In this document: in pieces, positions 17,481 through 24,628 of the stretch
Layout: every line of letters starts with the position of its first letter
How positions within the stretch are numbered: position 1 is the stretch's first letter
Position numbers and translations under genes: made by a program
The notes under the pieces: model-generated
Seen by the model: the letters and a program-made list of their open reading frames with translations, nothing else
Told to the model about the DNA's origin: nothing
The model's database searches: none
Assembly (NCBI GenBank): GCA_002418825.1
Contig: DIEW01000043.1
Location: 2,004 to 52,861 of the forward strand
Length of the DNA stretch: 50,858 bases
Reading direction: 5' to 3'
Source: Syntrophaceae bacterium UBA5764
GTDB taxonomy: Bacteria > Desulfobacterota > Syntrophia > Syntrophales > Smithellaceae

Positions 17481-18287
17481 GTGATTTCCACAGCACAATA
17501 TGGAGAAGTTCTGCAAATCCGTGTGTGCCGTTACCCCGATTTTCCTTCGGCCATGTGGGTGTGTTCCTATCTTGTTGACGGCCTGCTAATTGATACCGGC
17601 ATAGCGCACACGGCGAAAGAATTCACAGCTTTTTTAAAAGATAAGTATCTGAAAAAGGCTGTCAATACACACTTTCACGAAGATCATGTATCCGCCAACA
17701 AATTTCTCCAGGACGAATATGGAATTGAAATATTTGCTCATCCCTTGTCTGTGAATAAAATAAATAAACCGGCAACGCTCTATCCTTATCAGGAAGTAGT
17801 GTGGGGCTATCCGGTTCCCAGCGAGGTGAAGCCTCTTGGCAGCTATATTTATTCGGAGAACTATAGTTTTGAGGTTATACCTACCCCCGGTCATGACCTG
17901 GGTCATATCTGTTTATTTGAGAAATCGCATGGATGGCTATTCAGCGGAGACCTTTATATAAATACGAAGCCAAAGGTTTGCCGTCTAAGTGACGATATGT
18001 GGCAGATTTTGGCTGATCTGGAAAATATCCGCTCGCTCAATCCACAGGTTTTATTTCCCGCACCGACGCATGTCGTATATGAGCCGGCGGCAAAGCTGGA
18101 TGAGCTGATTGCCTATCTGGAAGAACTTGGCGAGGAAATTGTTGATCTTCACCAAAAGGGAAAGAGCGTCGAGCGGATAAAAGAGGAAATCTTCGGCCCG
18201 GAAGATATGTTCGCACAGATGACCCAGCAGCAGTTTTCGTCGCTTAATATGATTAAGTCATTTTTGAAAAATCATTTAGTGTCTTGA
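17481..18287 (+). CDS. MBL-fold metallo-hydrolase
   Basis: 268 residues. Metal-binding motifs of the metallo-beta-lactamase fold: HFHEDH (64-69), His137 in PTPGHDLGH and Asp157 in FSGDLY, with a late His in FPAPTHVVY. The C-terminal ~60 residues form a helical extension (EELGEEIVDLHQKG...). GTG start at 17481 with AGGA upstream at 8-base spacing. Likely a hydrolase of the glyoxalase II/lactonase type; the substrate is not determinable. A partial second copy of its last ~27 codons lies at 18804. Confidence 0.88.
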   Translation: MISTAQYGEVLQIRVCRYPDFPSAMWVCSYLVDGLLIDTGIAHTAKEFTAFLKDKYLKKAVNTHFHEDHVSANKFLQDEYGIEIFAHPLSVNKINKPATLYPYQEVVWGYPVPSEVKPLGSYIYSENYSFEVIPTPGHDLGHICLFEKSHGWLFSGDLYINTKPKVCRLSDDMWQILADLENIRSLNPQVLFPAPTHVVYEPAAKLDELIAYLEELGEEIVDLHQKGKSVERIKEEIFGPEDMFAQMTQQQFSSLNMIKSFLKNHLVS

Positions 18288-18339
18288 AATATAGAAAAAC
18301 ATGCGCATACTAAAGCCCTAATAATTTAAGGAGGCGAAA

Positions 18340-18744
18340 ATGATTGGAGAATTAGACAAAAACACGCTGGAGGCGTTGCTCGAAACAATTCCTGTGGAGT
18401 TTTCCGTAATTGATAAAAACGACAAAGTGCTTGCCTGGAATAAACATGAAACCAGAATATTCAGAAGGCCCACAGGGGCGGTAGGACGCAATGTGCGCGA
18501 TTGCCACCCGAAGGGCAGTCTCAATAAAGTAGAGACAATTCTGGCGGAAATGAAAGCGGGCAAAAGAGACAAGGCGCGTTTCTGGATAGATTTACCCCTG
18601 AAAGACAAAGACACGCCACAAAAAATTATGATTGAATATTACGCGCTTCGAGACGCGGCGGGCAATTATCTGGGATGCCTCGAAGCTTCGCAAAATATAA
18701 CGGAAATTCAGAATATCACCGGCCAAAGACGTTTGTTGGATTAG
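18340..18744 (+). CDS. Single PAS-domain protein (DUF438 C-terminal type)
   Basis: 134 residues consisting of little more than one PAS sensor domain. The segment VGRNVRDCHPKGSLNKVETIL, the FWIDLPL strand and YLGCLEASQNITEIQ match the PAS module found at the C-terminus of DUF438 proteins, which are common in anaerobes. No kinase, GGDEF or DNA-binding partner domain is attached, so it may act as a stand-alone ligand or redox sensor. Strong ribosome site (AAGGAGG). It follows the MBL hydrolase by 52 bases, probably in one transcript. Confidence 0.85.
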   Translation: MIGELDKNTLEALLETIPVEFSVIDKNDKVLAWNKHETRIFRRPTGAVGRNVRDCHPKGSLNKVETILAEMKAGKRDKARFWIDLPLKDKDTPQKIMIEYYALRDAAGNYLGCLEASQNITEIQNITGQRRLLD

Positions 18745-18803
18745 TTTTTTATCCAATCGTGTATAGATTAGGCAAGGACAATGCGGTGATCGGTAGTATT
18801 GTG

Positions 18804-18884
18804 GAAGACATGTTCGCGCAGGCAACCCAGAAGCAGTTTTCCTCGCTCAATATGGTGGAATCGTTTTTGAAGGATTATCTTTAA
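18804..18884 (+). pseudogene. Relic copy of the MBL hydrolase 3' end
   Basis: The last 26 codons here read EDMFAQATQKQFSSLNMVES and onward to a TAA, closely matching the end of the hydrolase (EDMFAQMTQQQFSSLNMIKS). The bases match too: 18201-18275 versus 18804-18878. No start codon, MBL motifs or upstream homology precede it; the sequence just before (18745-18803) does not match. It is best read as the remnant of a second hydrolase gene or a partial duplication spanning the PAS gene. Confidence 0.75.
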
Positions 18885-18941
18885 TATATTAAATCAGCGG
18901 TGCGGCTTTTAGTATATTTCCTGAAAGAGATTTTAATATTT

Positions 18942-20111
18942 TCACCGATTTCCTTTTGCCCTATTGTGTGTTTTGCAAAGCATTTGACAGTTTTTTTCAG
19001 AAGTGGCACCACCTTTTATCCATGCCGTTACATGGTCAGCATCCATTTCATTAAGCTTCCAAATCTTATTTTTGTTGGCATCGTGTCCAATGGAACAAAG
19101 CGGACAGTTTGATTCATTTTTCGCTTCGGCTTTTTTAGTCTGTGATGCATACACGAAATTTTTTGTTGCATCATCAAATACTCGTATTTCCAGTAATCTC
19201 GTATCTGTTGAACCACCAAGGATGTACTCAAAGATTCCCTTTTTGCTTTTGACATATGGATCAGCGTAGAGTTTTTTTACTTCGGCTGATACTTTCGCGG
19301 GATTATACGCTTTCGAGTGATACTTTTCGTATAGTTGTCCCCACTCAAGTCCGCGCATCTCGCTTTTAACATCAATAAATACACTAGAAATCCAATCAAC
19401 TACACTGTTAAAATATTTTTTTAATTCATTGATATTTTCGTCAAAGCGATGACGGCTCATATAATCGCCGATATTACCCTTGCTAACCCAATCAAGTGCG
19501 CATTCCAAAAATTCTTGCCGGTTGGCACTGCCTTTTATATATGCACTCCATTTTTGGATGTTGGCGTTTTGGCTATTGCTGAACTCCGCTTTGGCAAGCG
19601 TCACAAACGGGCCAGAATACACTGCATTGAGTAGTTCCTGGTCATTAAGTGGAATGCCGGCGATATTAATTGTTTTAAACCATTCTTTTATTTCGCTTTC
19701 CGTCCCTTCACATTCATAAATGATTAGAGACGTTTTCAATATCTTGGCTTTTTTGTCTTTTGCCATACCACCAAAATATTGCTCCATGCCGTTTTCGTCT
19801 TTGATGGCAAATTTGTCGGTTATGAATCTTCCAAGACTGGTGATGCGCTGTTGTCCGTCTAGAACTTCAAGCTTGCTGTCGCTTACTTTATTGAAATAAA
19901 TCAATCCTATTGGATATCCTTTGAGGACTGATTCAATTACGGCTATTTCTTTTTTGCCGCCGTCAGAAGCGTAGATATAGTTGCGCTGATACTCCGGCTG
20001 AATAGTAAGTTTGCCAGATAAACCGAATAGCCCTTTGCCCTCAAGTTCGTTATAGACGAACCCTTCACAAATATCCTTAACAGTAATGTTAGTTTGTAAA
20101 GCTGTTTTCAT
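18942..20111 (-). CDS. DUF262 + HNH endonuclease protein, partner of the adjacent methyltransferase
   Basis: 389 residues. The N-terminal DUF262/ParB-like fold has QPEYQR (38-43) and DGQQR (85-89), the nucleotide-hydrolysing signature found in GmrS and in many defence proteins. The C-terminal zinc-stabilised HNH nuclease has Cys336/339 and Cys375/379, with D359-H360, N374 and H382 forming the ββα-metal site. It begins one base after the stop of the EcoRI-family methyltransferase, with its ribosome site (AGAGG) inside that gene, so the two are translationally coupled. Inferred role: DNA cleavage in a restriction-like system. Function is not proven, and DUF262-HNH proteins also occur alone. Confidence 0.85.
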   Translation of the reverse strand: MKTALQTNITVKDICEGFVYNELEGKGLFGLSGKLTIQPEYQRNYIYASDGGKKEIAVIESVLKGYPIGLIYFNKVSDSKLEVLDGQQRITSLGRFITDKFAIKDENGMEQYFGGMAKDKKAKILKTSLIIYECEGTESEIKEWFKTINIAGIPLNDQELLNAVYSGPFVTLAKAEFSNSQNANIQKWSAYIKGSANRQEFLECALDWVSKGNIGDYMSRHRFDENINELKKYFNSVVDWISSVFIDVKSEMRGLEWGQLYEKYHSKAYNPAKVSAEVKKLYADPYVKSKKGIFEYILGGSTDTRLLEIRVFDDATKNFVYASQTKKAEAKNESNCPLCSIGHDANKNKIWKLNEMDADHVTAWIKGGATSEKNCQMLCKTHNRAKGNR

Positions 20112-20112
20112 A

Positions 20113-21261
20113 TTATTTCCTCTTATGTTTGATGAGTATTCTTGCGTACATAGCCTTAGGTGATCCGTTCACCATGATTACCCCACGTGCATTTAAGTCG
20201 TTAGCGTTAGGATAATCTGCAGTAGTATATTTTTTTATTTTGTATGGATCATCATTGCGTTGCGTTACACCCAAAATCTCAAACTGATCAGGATTATATT
20301 TATCCAAAAAACTAATTGGCACAGCCATAACGCCGTCATAGTCGTTCGGAATTGCGTCAGTAAACGGTACTTCGATGGCATCGTAATTGTCGTATTTGTA
20401 GTATTTTTTTTTGCCCTTAATTTCTTTGTGTTTGCTGTATTTCAAATTATCTTTCATTGTCATAAGCGGCAATTGTTGATGGCGACGTCCGTGTTCGAGG
20501 TTGGTAAACCAGCAAACATTGCGGAATTTGACTAAACCTGTTTTTGCATCATAAACTCCCGAAGCGAAATCGCGCGTATTTGGTGTAAAAAAATACGCGT
20601 TACCAGCATGAAAACCATTTCCTAACCACAGCTTATTATTTTTTATGAGCGGAAATATTTCTTTGTAGGTAATTGCACTCATACTTCCAATAATGACGAA
20701 CTTTTTGTTGTAATCAAATAGCTGTTTAACATATTCGCGAAATAGTGAAAATGGCGGATTTGTTATGACTATATCGGATTGCTTAAGGAGGTCTATGCAT
20801 TCATCGCTACGAAAATCTCCGTCGCCCTCTAGCGGTGTCCACTCGTTGTGCTTGTTTTCCTTTAACTGCAAGGCAACGTCCTTCAGGTTGAATTCGCCGT
20901 CACCGTCTATGTCGTGCACTTCGTTGATAATAAACTTGTTGGCATTTATTTTCGGGCGGCCTTTTGATTTTGGCAGGGTTTTGTCGTCGCCAAATAACGA
21001 CAATTGCGTATTGGCTATGGGCGAGGGCTTATAGCTGGTGGTGATGAGCCGTTTCAATCCAAGCTTGCTGAAATTTAGCACAAAATAGCGAAAGAAATTG
21101 CTCTCGAACGGATCATCGCAATTGCAATACACTACCTTGTCTCGGAATACATCGGGATCGAATTCCAGATATGCTTCAATCTCTTTTTGAATATCGCCGT
21201 ATTGAGTATAAAACTCGTCGTTCTTTGCCCTTTTTGCGTTTGTAAGATATATGTTTGCCAT
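20113..21261 (-). CDS. EcoRI-family adenine-specific DNA methyltransferase
   Basis: 382 residues, somewhat longer than M.EcoRI (326). The N-terminal AKNDEFYTQYGDIQKEIEAY and CNCDDPFESNFFRYF resemble the EcoRI modification methylase family; catalytic motif IV is NPPF (168-171), consistent with N6-adenine methylation. The segment GSMSAITYKEIFPLI and WFTNLEHGRRHQ are also typical. No EcoRI-type restriction gene is next to it; instead the coupled DUF262-HNH gene follows. Probable role: protects host DNA at the site the partner attacks. Target sequence unknown. Confidence 0.92.
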   Translation of the reverse strand: MANIYLTNAKRAKNDEFYTQYGDIQKEIEAYLEFDPDVFRDKVVYCNCDDPFESNFFRYFVLNFSKLGLKRLITTSYKPSPIANTQLSLFGDDKTLPKSKGRPKINANKFIINEVHDIDGDGEFNLKDVALQLKENKHNEWTPLEGDGDFRSDECIDLLKQSDIVITNPPFSLFREYVKQLFDYNKKFVIIGSMSAITYKEIFPLIKNNKLWLGNGFHAGNAYFFTPNTRDFASGVYDAKTGLVKFRNVCWFTNLEHGRRHQQLPLMTMKDNLKYSKHKEIKGKKKYYKYDNYDAIEVPFTDAIPNDYDGVMAVPISFLDKYNPDQFEILGVTQRNDDPYKIKKYTTADYPNANDLNARGVIMVNGSPKAMYARILIKHKRK

Positions 21262-21286
21262 GTTGTCTACTTTTTTGAATTTAATA

Positions 21287-21300
21287 GTTTAATATTAAAC
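21287..21300. promoter_or_regulatory. 14-base palindrome upstream of the methyltransferase
   Basis: GTTTAATATTAAAC is a perfect palindrome 26 bases before the methyltransferase ATG (minus strand), in a position to overlap its promoter. No controller (C) protein gene is seen, so a separate regulator or plain AT-rich chance are both possible. Confidence 0.4.
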
Positions 21301-21319
21301 AACAATCAACCCGTCATTT

Positions 21320-22258
21320 TTACTTCCGGTGATGGTTATTTCCATTTTTTGCAATACTGCACAAAAGCCCGCCGTTTTGGCAGGCGCTGGATTCAAACTG
21401 TAAAGTCGGGTGGCCGATTTTGAATTTTTGCCAGAGCACGGTTCTTACTTTTTCGGCCAGCTCATCAACTTTGCCCAGCATCTGATCGGGGACTGTTACA
21501 TGCGCGGCCAGCGCGATGCTTTCCGCGGAAGGATTCCAGACATGCAAATCGTGAATTTCGCTGATGCCTTCGATTGCTTCCAGCGTGTTTTTGATTTCGG
21601 CGAGATTTATGCCCGGCGGCGTCGCGTTCATCAAAATCAGAAAGCTGTCTTTGAGAATGCCCCAGCCGCTGTAAATAATCAGGGCGACAATCAGCCAGGA
21701 AAGCACCGGATCCAACCAGTACCATGGTTTAAAAAGCCACAAAACACCCAGCGCGACGACGGCAAGCGACGTGGCGGCATCGGCCATCATGTGCAGAAAT
21801 GCGCTTTTCATATTGAGGTTTACTTTGGCGCCGGAATGCAAAATAAGCGCGGAAAATAAATTGCCCGCGAAGCCCAAAAGTGCGATCCAGATTACAATTT
21901 GTCCGCTAATCGCTCTGGGCGCGATAAATCTTTGCCATGCTTCAATTGCGATGTAGACGGCCGCCGCGTAAAGAATAGCCACGCTGATCAAAGCGGCGAA
22001 AATTTCCACGCGCTTGTAACCGAAAGTCTGTTTGTGAGTGGGAGCGCGCCTGCCGATAAGCAGGGCGGCATAATTAATTACCAGCGAGATAAAATCACTT
22101 AGGTTATGCAAAGCGTCACTGATGAGCGCCATTGAGCCGGAAACGATCCCGCCCCAGATCTGCACTATGGGAATTAAAAGGTTGATGACTATAGCGGTCA
22201 GAAGTCGTCTGCCCCATGATGCCTGGGTGTCTGTGTGATGATGTAAATGAGTGCTCAA
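21320..22258 (-). CDS. Cation diffusion facilitator (CzcD/ZitB-type metal exporter)
   Basis: 312 residues. Proton-driven efflux of Zn2+ or similar divalent cations across the inner membrane. The His-rich start (HLHHHTD), six hydrophobic segments, the TM2 site around SDALHNLSD (H51/D55), the TM5 site in HMMADAATS and the C-terminal cytoplasmic domain (HDLHVWNPSAESIALAAHV) are all family features. The final residues CQNGGLLCSIAKNGNNHH add possible metal ligands. It starts 22 bases after the CPA2 antiporter stop, so the two are probably one operon. Confidence 0.93.
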   Translation of the reverse strand: MSTHLHHHTDTQASWGRRLLTAIVINLLIPIVQIWGGIVSGSMALISDALHNLSDFISLVINYAALLIGRRAPTHKQTFGYKRVEIFAALISVAILYAAAVYIAIEAWQRFIAPRAISGQIVIWIALLGFAGNLFSALILHSGAKVNLNMKSAFLHMMADAATSLAVVALGVLWLFKPWYWLDPVLSWLIVALIIYSGWGILKDSFLILMNATPPGINLAEIKNTLEAIEGISEIHDLHVWNPSAESIALAAHVTVPDQMLGKVDELAEKVRTVLWQKFKIGHPTLQFESSACQNGGLLCSIAKNGNNHHRK

Positions 22259-22279
22259 CGATTAATCCTTTATATAAGG

Positions 22280-24268
22280 TTAAGCAGCTATTTCTTTGCC
22301 GCCCAGCGCCTTGAGCGCCGCGTCAATGGCCGCGTGACTGCCGAAAAGAATAAGCTGATCCGCGGCATGTAGCACAAAATCACTCGGCGGATTGGTAATC
22401 GTTTCGTTGTTGCGGATGATATTGATAATCATCGCGCCGGTCTGCGCTTTGAGGTCAATATCCTTGATACTTTTGCCGATGCTGGAATTGCCTGCGGCTA
22501 TATAACAGGTATCGATTGTTCCTTGCGCCAGAATCTGGCTGATCTGGTCGAATGCTTCCTGCGAGAAGCGAACCTGTCGGAAGACGCCGTAGGATTTATT
22601 ACGGATGATATTGCCTTGTGTCAAAATAATGCTGTTGGGAACGTGGAACATTTTTAAAACGCGGCTGAAAATCTGAATAGAAGTTTCAAATTCTTCCGGG
22701 ATGATATCATCGGCGCCGAGTGCCTGCAATTCCTCGATATCCGTCACGTATTTGGTGCGCACGATGACGTGAATATTTGGATTAAGCGATTTGGCGACGC
22801 TCAGCGCGCACTTGGTCAGAAAGCGGTCGGAAATGGCAATAACCAGAACGCGCGCTTTTTCCACGCCCGCGTGCTTAAGAATTTCCGTGTTGGAGCAGTC
22901 GCCCCAGATAATATTTTTTTCACTCGCCTTCTGCATGTCGCGGATATGGTTATAATTAAGATCAACTATTACGTAATTGATAGAGGTTTCCTTTAAGACT
23001 TTTACCAGGTTTCTGCCGTTCAATCCCAGTCCGCAAACAATGACATGGTTTTTCATTTGCTGCTCGTGGGGTGAAATCGACTGTTGAGGAATAAAAAATC
23101 TTTTACCATTAAGAATATGATAGGCCAGAGCGATTAATAACGGCGAAACGATAAAAGCCAGAACCGAAGCGCTGATAAAGGTCTGATAAGCATATTCGGA
23201 AATGATGTTGTTTTTGAAACCCTGCAGGGCCAGAACGAAGGAAAATTCGCCGATTTGCGACAAAGTAACACTGCTCAAAAAAGTGGTGCGCCAGGGATAT
23301 TTGAGAAATTTTACCAAACCGAAAACTATTGACGCTTTGAGCAAAATGATCAGAAAAGAAGCAGCCAGGATGAACGCGTAATTTTTTAAAGCGAAATCCA
23401 AATCCAAAATCATGCCGAAGGAAACAAAGAAGATGGACAAAAATATGTCTCGGAATGGATTGATGTCGCTGATAATCTGGTGTGTGAAATCCGTGTCGGA
23501 AATGGCCAGCCCCGCCAGAAAAGCTCCGATGGCCAGTGATAATCCCAACGCGTGCGTAAGCCAGGCGACGCCCAGTGTGATCACAATCGAAGTGATGACA
23601 AAAACATCTCTCATCCGCATGTTGGCAAGACGCTCCAGCACAAAAGGAATAATGTAACGCGCCGCGACAAGAATGGCCACAATGATCAAAATTGATTTTG
23701 CGAGCTTCCAAATTATGATGCCGGCAGTCGGGCCGCTCTCTCCCGCGAGAAAGGGAATCAGAAGCATCATCGGCACAACCATGATATCCTGAAACAAAAT
23801 AACGCCGATGGAAATTCTCCCCTGTGGTGATTCTTCATCACCGCGGTCTTTGAGCATTTTTAAAACCAGCGCGGAAGAACTGTGCGCTAAAATGAATCCG
23901 AGGAATACCGCCTGCTCTAAACTCATTTGCGCGATAAGCCCGATGAAGACACCCGCCAGAAAAGTGAAAAACACCTGAAGACCTCCGGAAAGTATGAATT
24001 CCGACAAGTGTTTGAGAAAGCGCGATAAAGAAACCTCGATTCCTATGGTAAATAACAATAAGGCGACGCCGATTTCCGCCATGAGTTGAATGCCCGCGGT
24101 ATCAGTAAGTAATCCCAGGCCGAACGGGCCGATGATGATTCCGGTTATTAAAAAACCGATAATGGAGGGAAATTTTAATTTATTGAAAAGATAAATAACA
24201 GGTATGGAAAAACCGAGAATAATTAATAGCTTACGAAAAAATATCAGTCCGTCCACAAAACGCCCCAT
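22280..24268 (-). CDS. CPA2-family monovalent cation:proton antiporter with TrkA-N and TrkA-C domains (KefB/YbaL-like)
   Basis: About 662 residues. Twelve-helix antiporter domain (to about 385), then a Rossmann TrkA-N/RCK domain starting NHVIVCGLGLNGRNL, which binds nucleotide, and a C-terminal TrkA-C domain (about 565-655). Such proteins exchange K+ or Na+ for H+ under nucleotide control. The ATG at 24268 (MGRFVDGLIFF) is preferred; an in-frame TTG at 24295 would add nine residues, and neither has a clear ribosome site. First gene of an operon with the cation diffusion facilitator, pointing to a cation-homeostasis unit. Confidence 0.92.
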   Translation of the reverse strand: MGRFVDGLIFFRKLLIILGFSIPVIYLFNKLKFPSIIGFLITGIIIGPFGLGLLTDTAGIQLMAEIGVALLLFTIGIEVSLSRFLKHLSEFILSGGLQVFFTFLAGVFIGLIAQMSLEQAVFLGFILAHSSSALVLKMLKDRGDEESPQGRISIGVILFQDIMVVPMMLLIPFLAGESGPTAGIIIWKLAKSILIIVAILVAARYIIPFVLERLANMRMRDVFVITSIVITLGVAWLTHALGLSLAIGAFLAGLAISDTDFTHQIISDINPFRDIFLSIFFVSFGMILDLDFALKNYAFILAASFLIILLKASIVFGLVKFLKYPWRTTFLSSVTLSQIGEFSFVLALQGFKNNIISEYAYQTFISASVLAFIVSPLLIALAYHILNGKRFFIPQQSISPHEQQMKNHVIVCGLGLNGRNLVKVLKETSINYVIVDLNYNHIRDMQKASEKNIIWGDCSNTEILKHAGVEKARVLVIAISDRFLTKCALSVAKSLNPNIHVIVRTKYVTDIEELQALGADDIIPEEFETSIQIFSRVLKMFHVPNSIILTQGNIIRNKSYGVFRQVRFSQEAFDQISQILAQGTIDTCYIAAGNSSIGKSIKDIDLKAQTGAMIINIIRNNETITNPPSDFVLHAADQLILFGSHAAIDAALKALGGKEIAA

Positions 24269-24399
24269 TATTATTTTTGCATTAACAAACTGCAATAGGC
24301 GAAAAGCATTTGCCTATCCTAATGAAAAGTTTTGTTTTTCTTTTTATCATTGATGACAAATTTTGCCAAGAAAACATGTATTTTGTTAAATTTTTTTTA

Positions 24400-24428
24400 T
24401 TGACAAATAAGCGGGGAAAGCCTATTAT
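24400..24428 (+). promoter_or_regulatory. Strong sigma-70 promoter of the citramalate synthase leader
   Basis: TTGACA (24400-24405), a 17-base spacer and TATTAT (24423-24428) are near-consensus, predicting a start near 24435, 20 bases before the leader peptide ATG. Confidence 0.8.
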
Positions 24429-24455
24429 TTAGTCAGTTTAATTGGTTGTGGGGTT

Positions 24456-24536
24456 ATGAGCATAATTTCCATCGCGATAATTATTATCAGCATCATCATA
24501 ATTAGCTTCCCTATAGGAAGCCTGGCGGTGGAGTAA
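24456..24536 (+). CDS. Isoleucine-rich leader peptide of an attenuator
   Basis: 26 codons, ATG to TAA. Read as M-S-I-I-S-I-A, four Ile, Ser, four Ile, then SFPIGSLAVE. Twelve of 26 residues are Ile, using ATA, ATT and ATC codons. It sits between the promoter and a rho-independent terminator, directly ahead of citramalate synthase (isoleucine precursor pathway). The role inferred is ribosome stalling at Ile codons when Ile-tRNA is scarce. GCTTCC/GGAAGC (24505-24510/24516-24521) forms a hairpin within its 3' half. The ribosome site (GTGGGG) is weak and close to the ATG. Confidence 0.82.
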   Translation: MSIISIAIIIISIIIISFPIGSLAVE

Positions 24537-24566
24537 TGTAAAAGCGCAACAATATAATAAAAACCG

Positions 24567-24604
24567 AAATCCGCTGTCAGGGAAACCGGCAGCGGATTTT
24601 TTTT
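24567..24604 (+). terminator. Attenuator terminator before citramalate synthase
   Basis: Perfect 10-base stem AAATCCGCTG (24567-24576) and CAGCGGATTT (24590-24599) followed by eight T (24597-24604). A possible antiterminator is CTGGCGGT (24522-24529) pairing with ACCGGCAG (24585-24592) with one mismatch, which would break the 3' arm. Confidence 0.85.
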
Positions 24605-24628
24605 ACTTATTTAGGAGAGAGGAACAAT

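Noticed and set aside
18675..18884. 69-codon frame ending in the hydrolase-like tail, as an intact gene
   Set aside because: Its first 43 codons run inside and past the PAS gene out of frame and do not match anything; only the tail is homologous, so it is called a relic.
24540..24628. Riboswitch or T-box in front of citramalate synthase
   Set aside because: No T-box consensus or known riboswitch core is visible; the Ile-codon leader and terminator explain the region.
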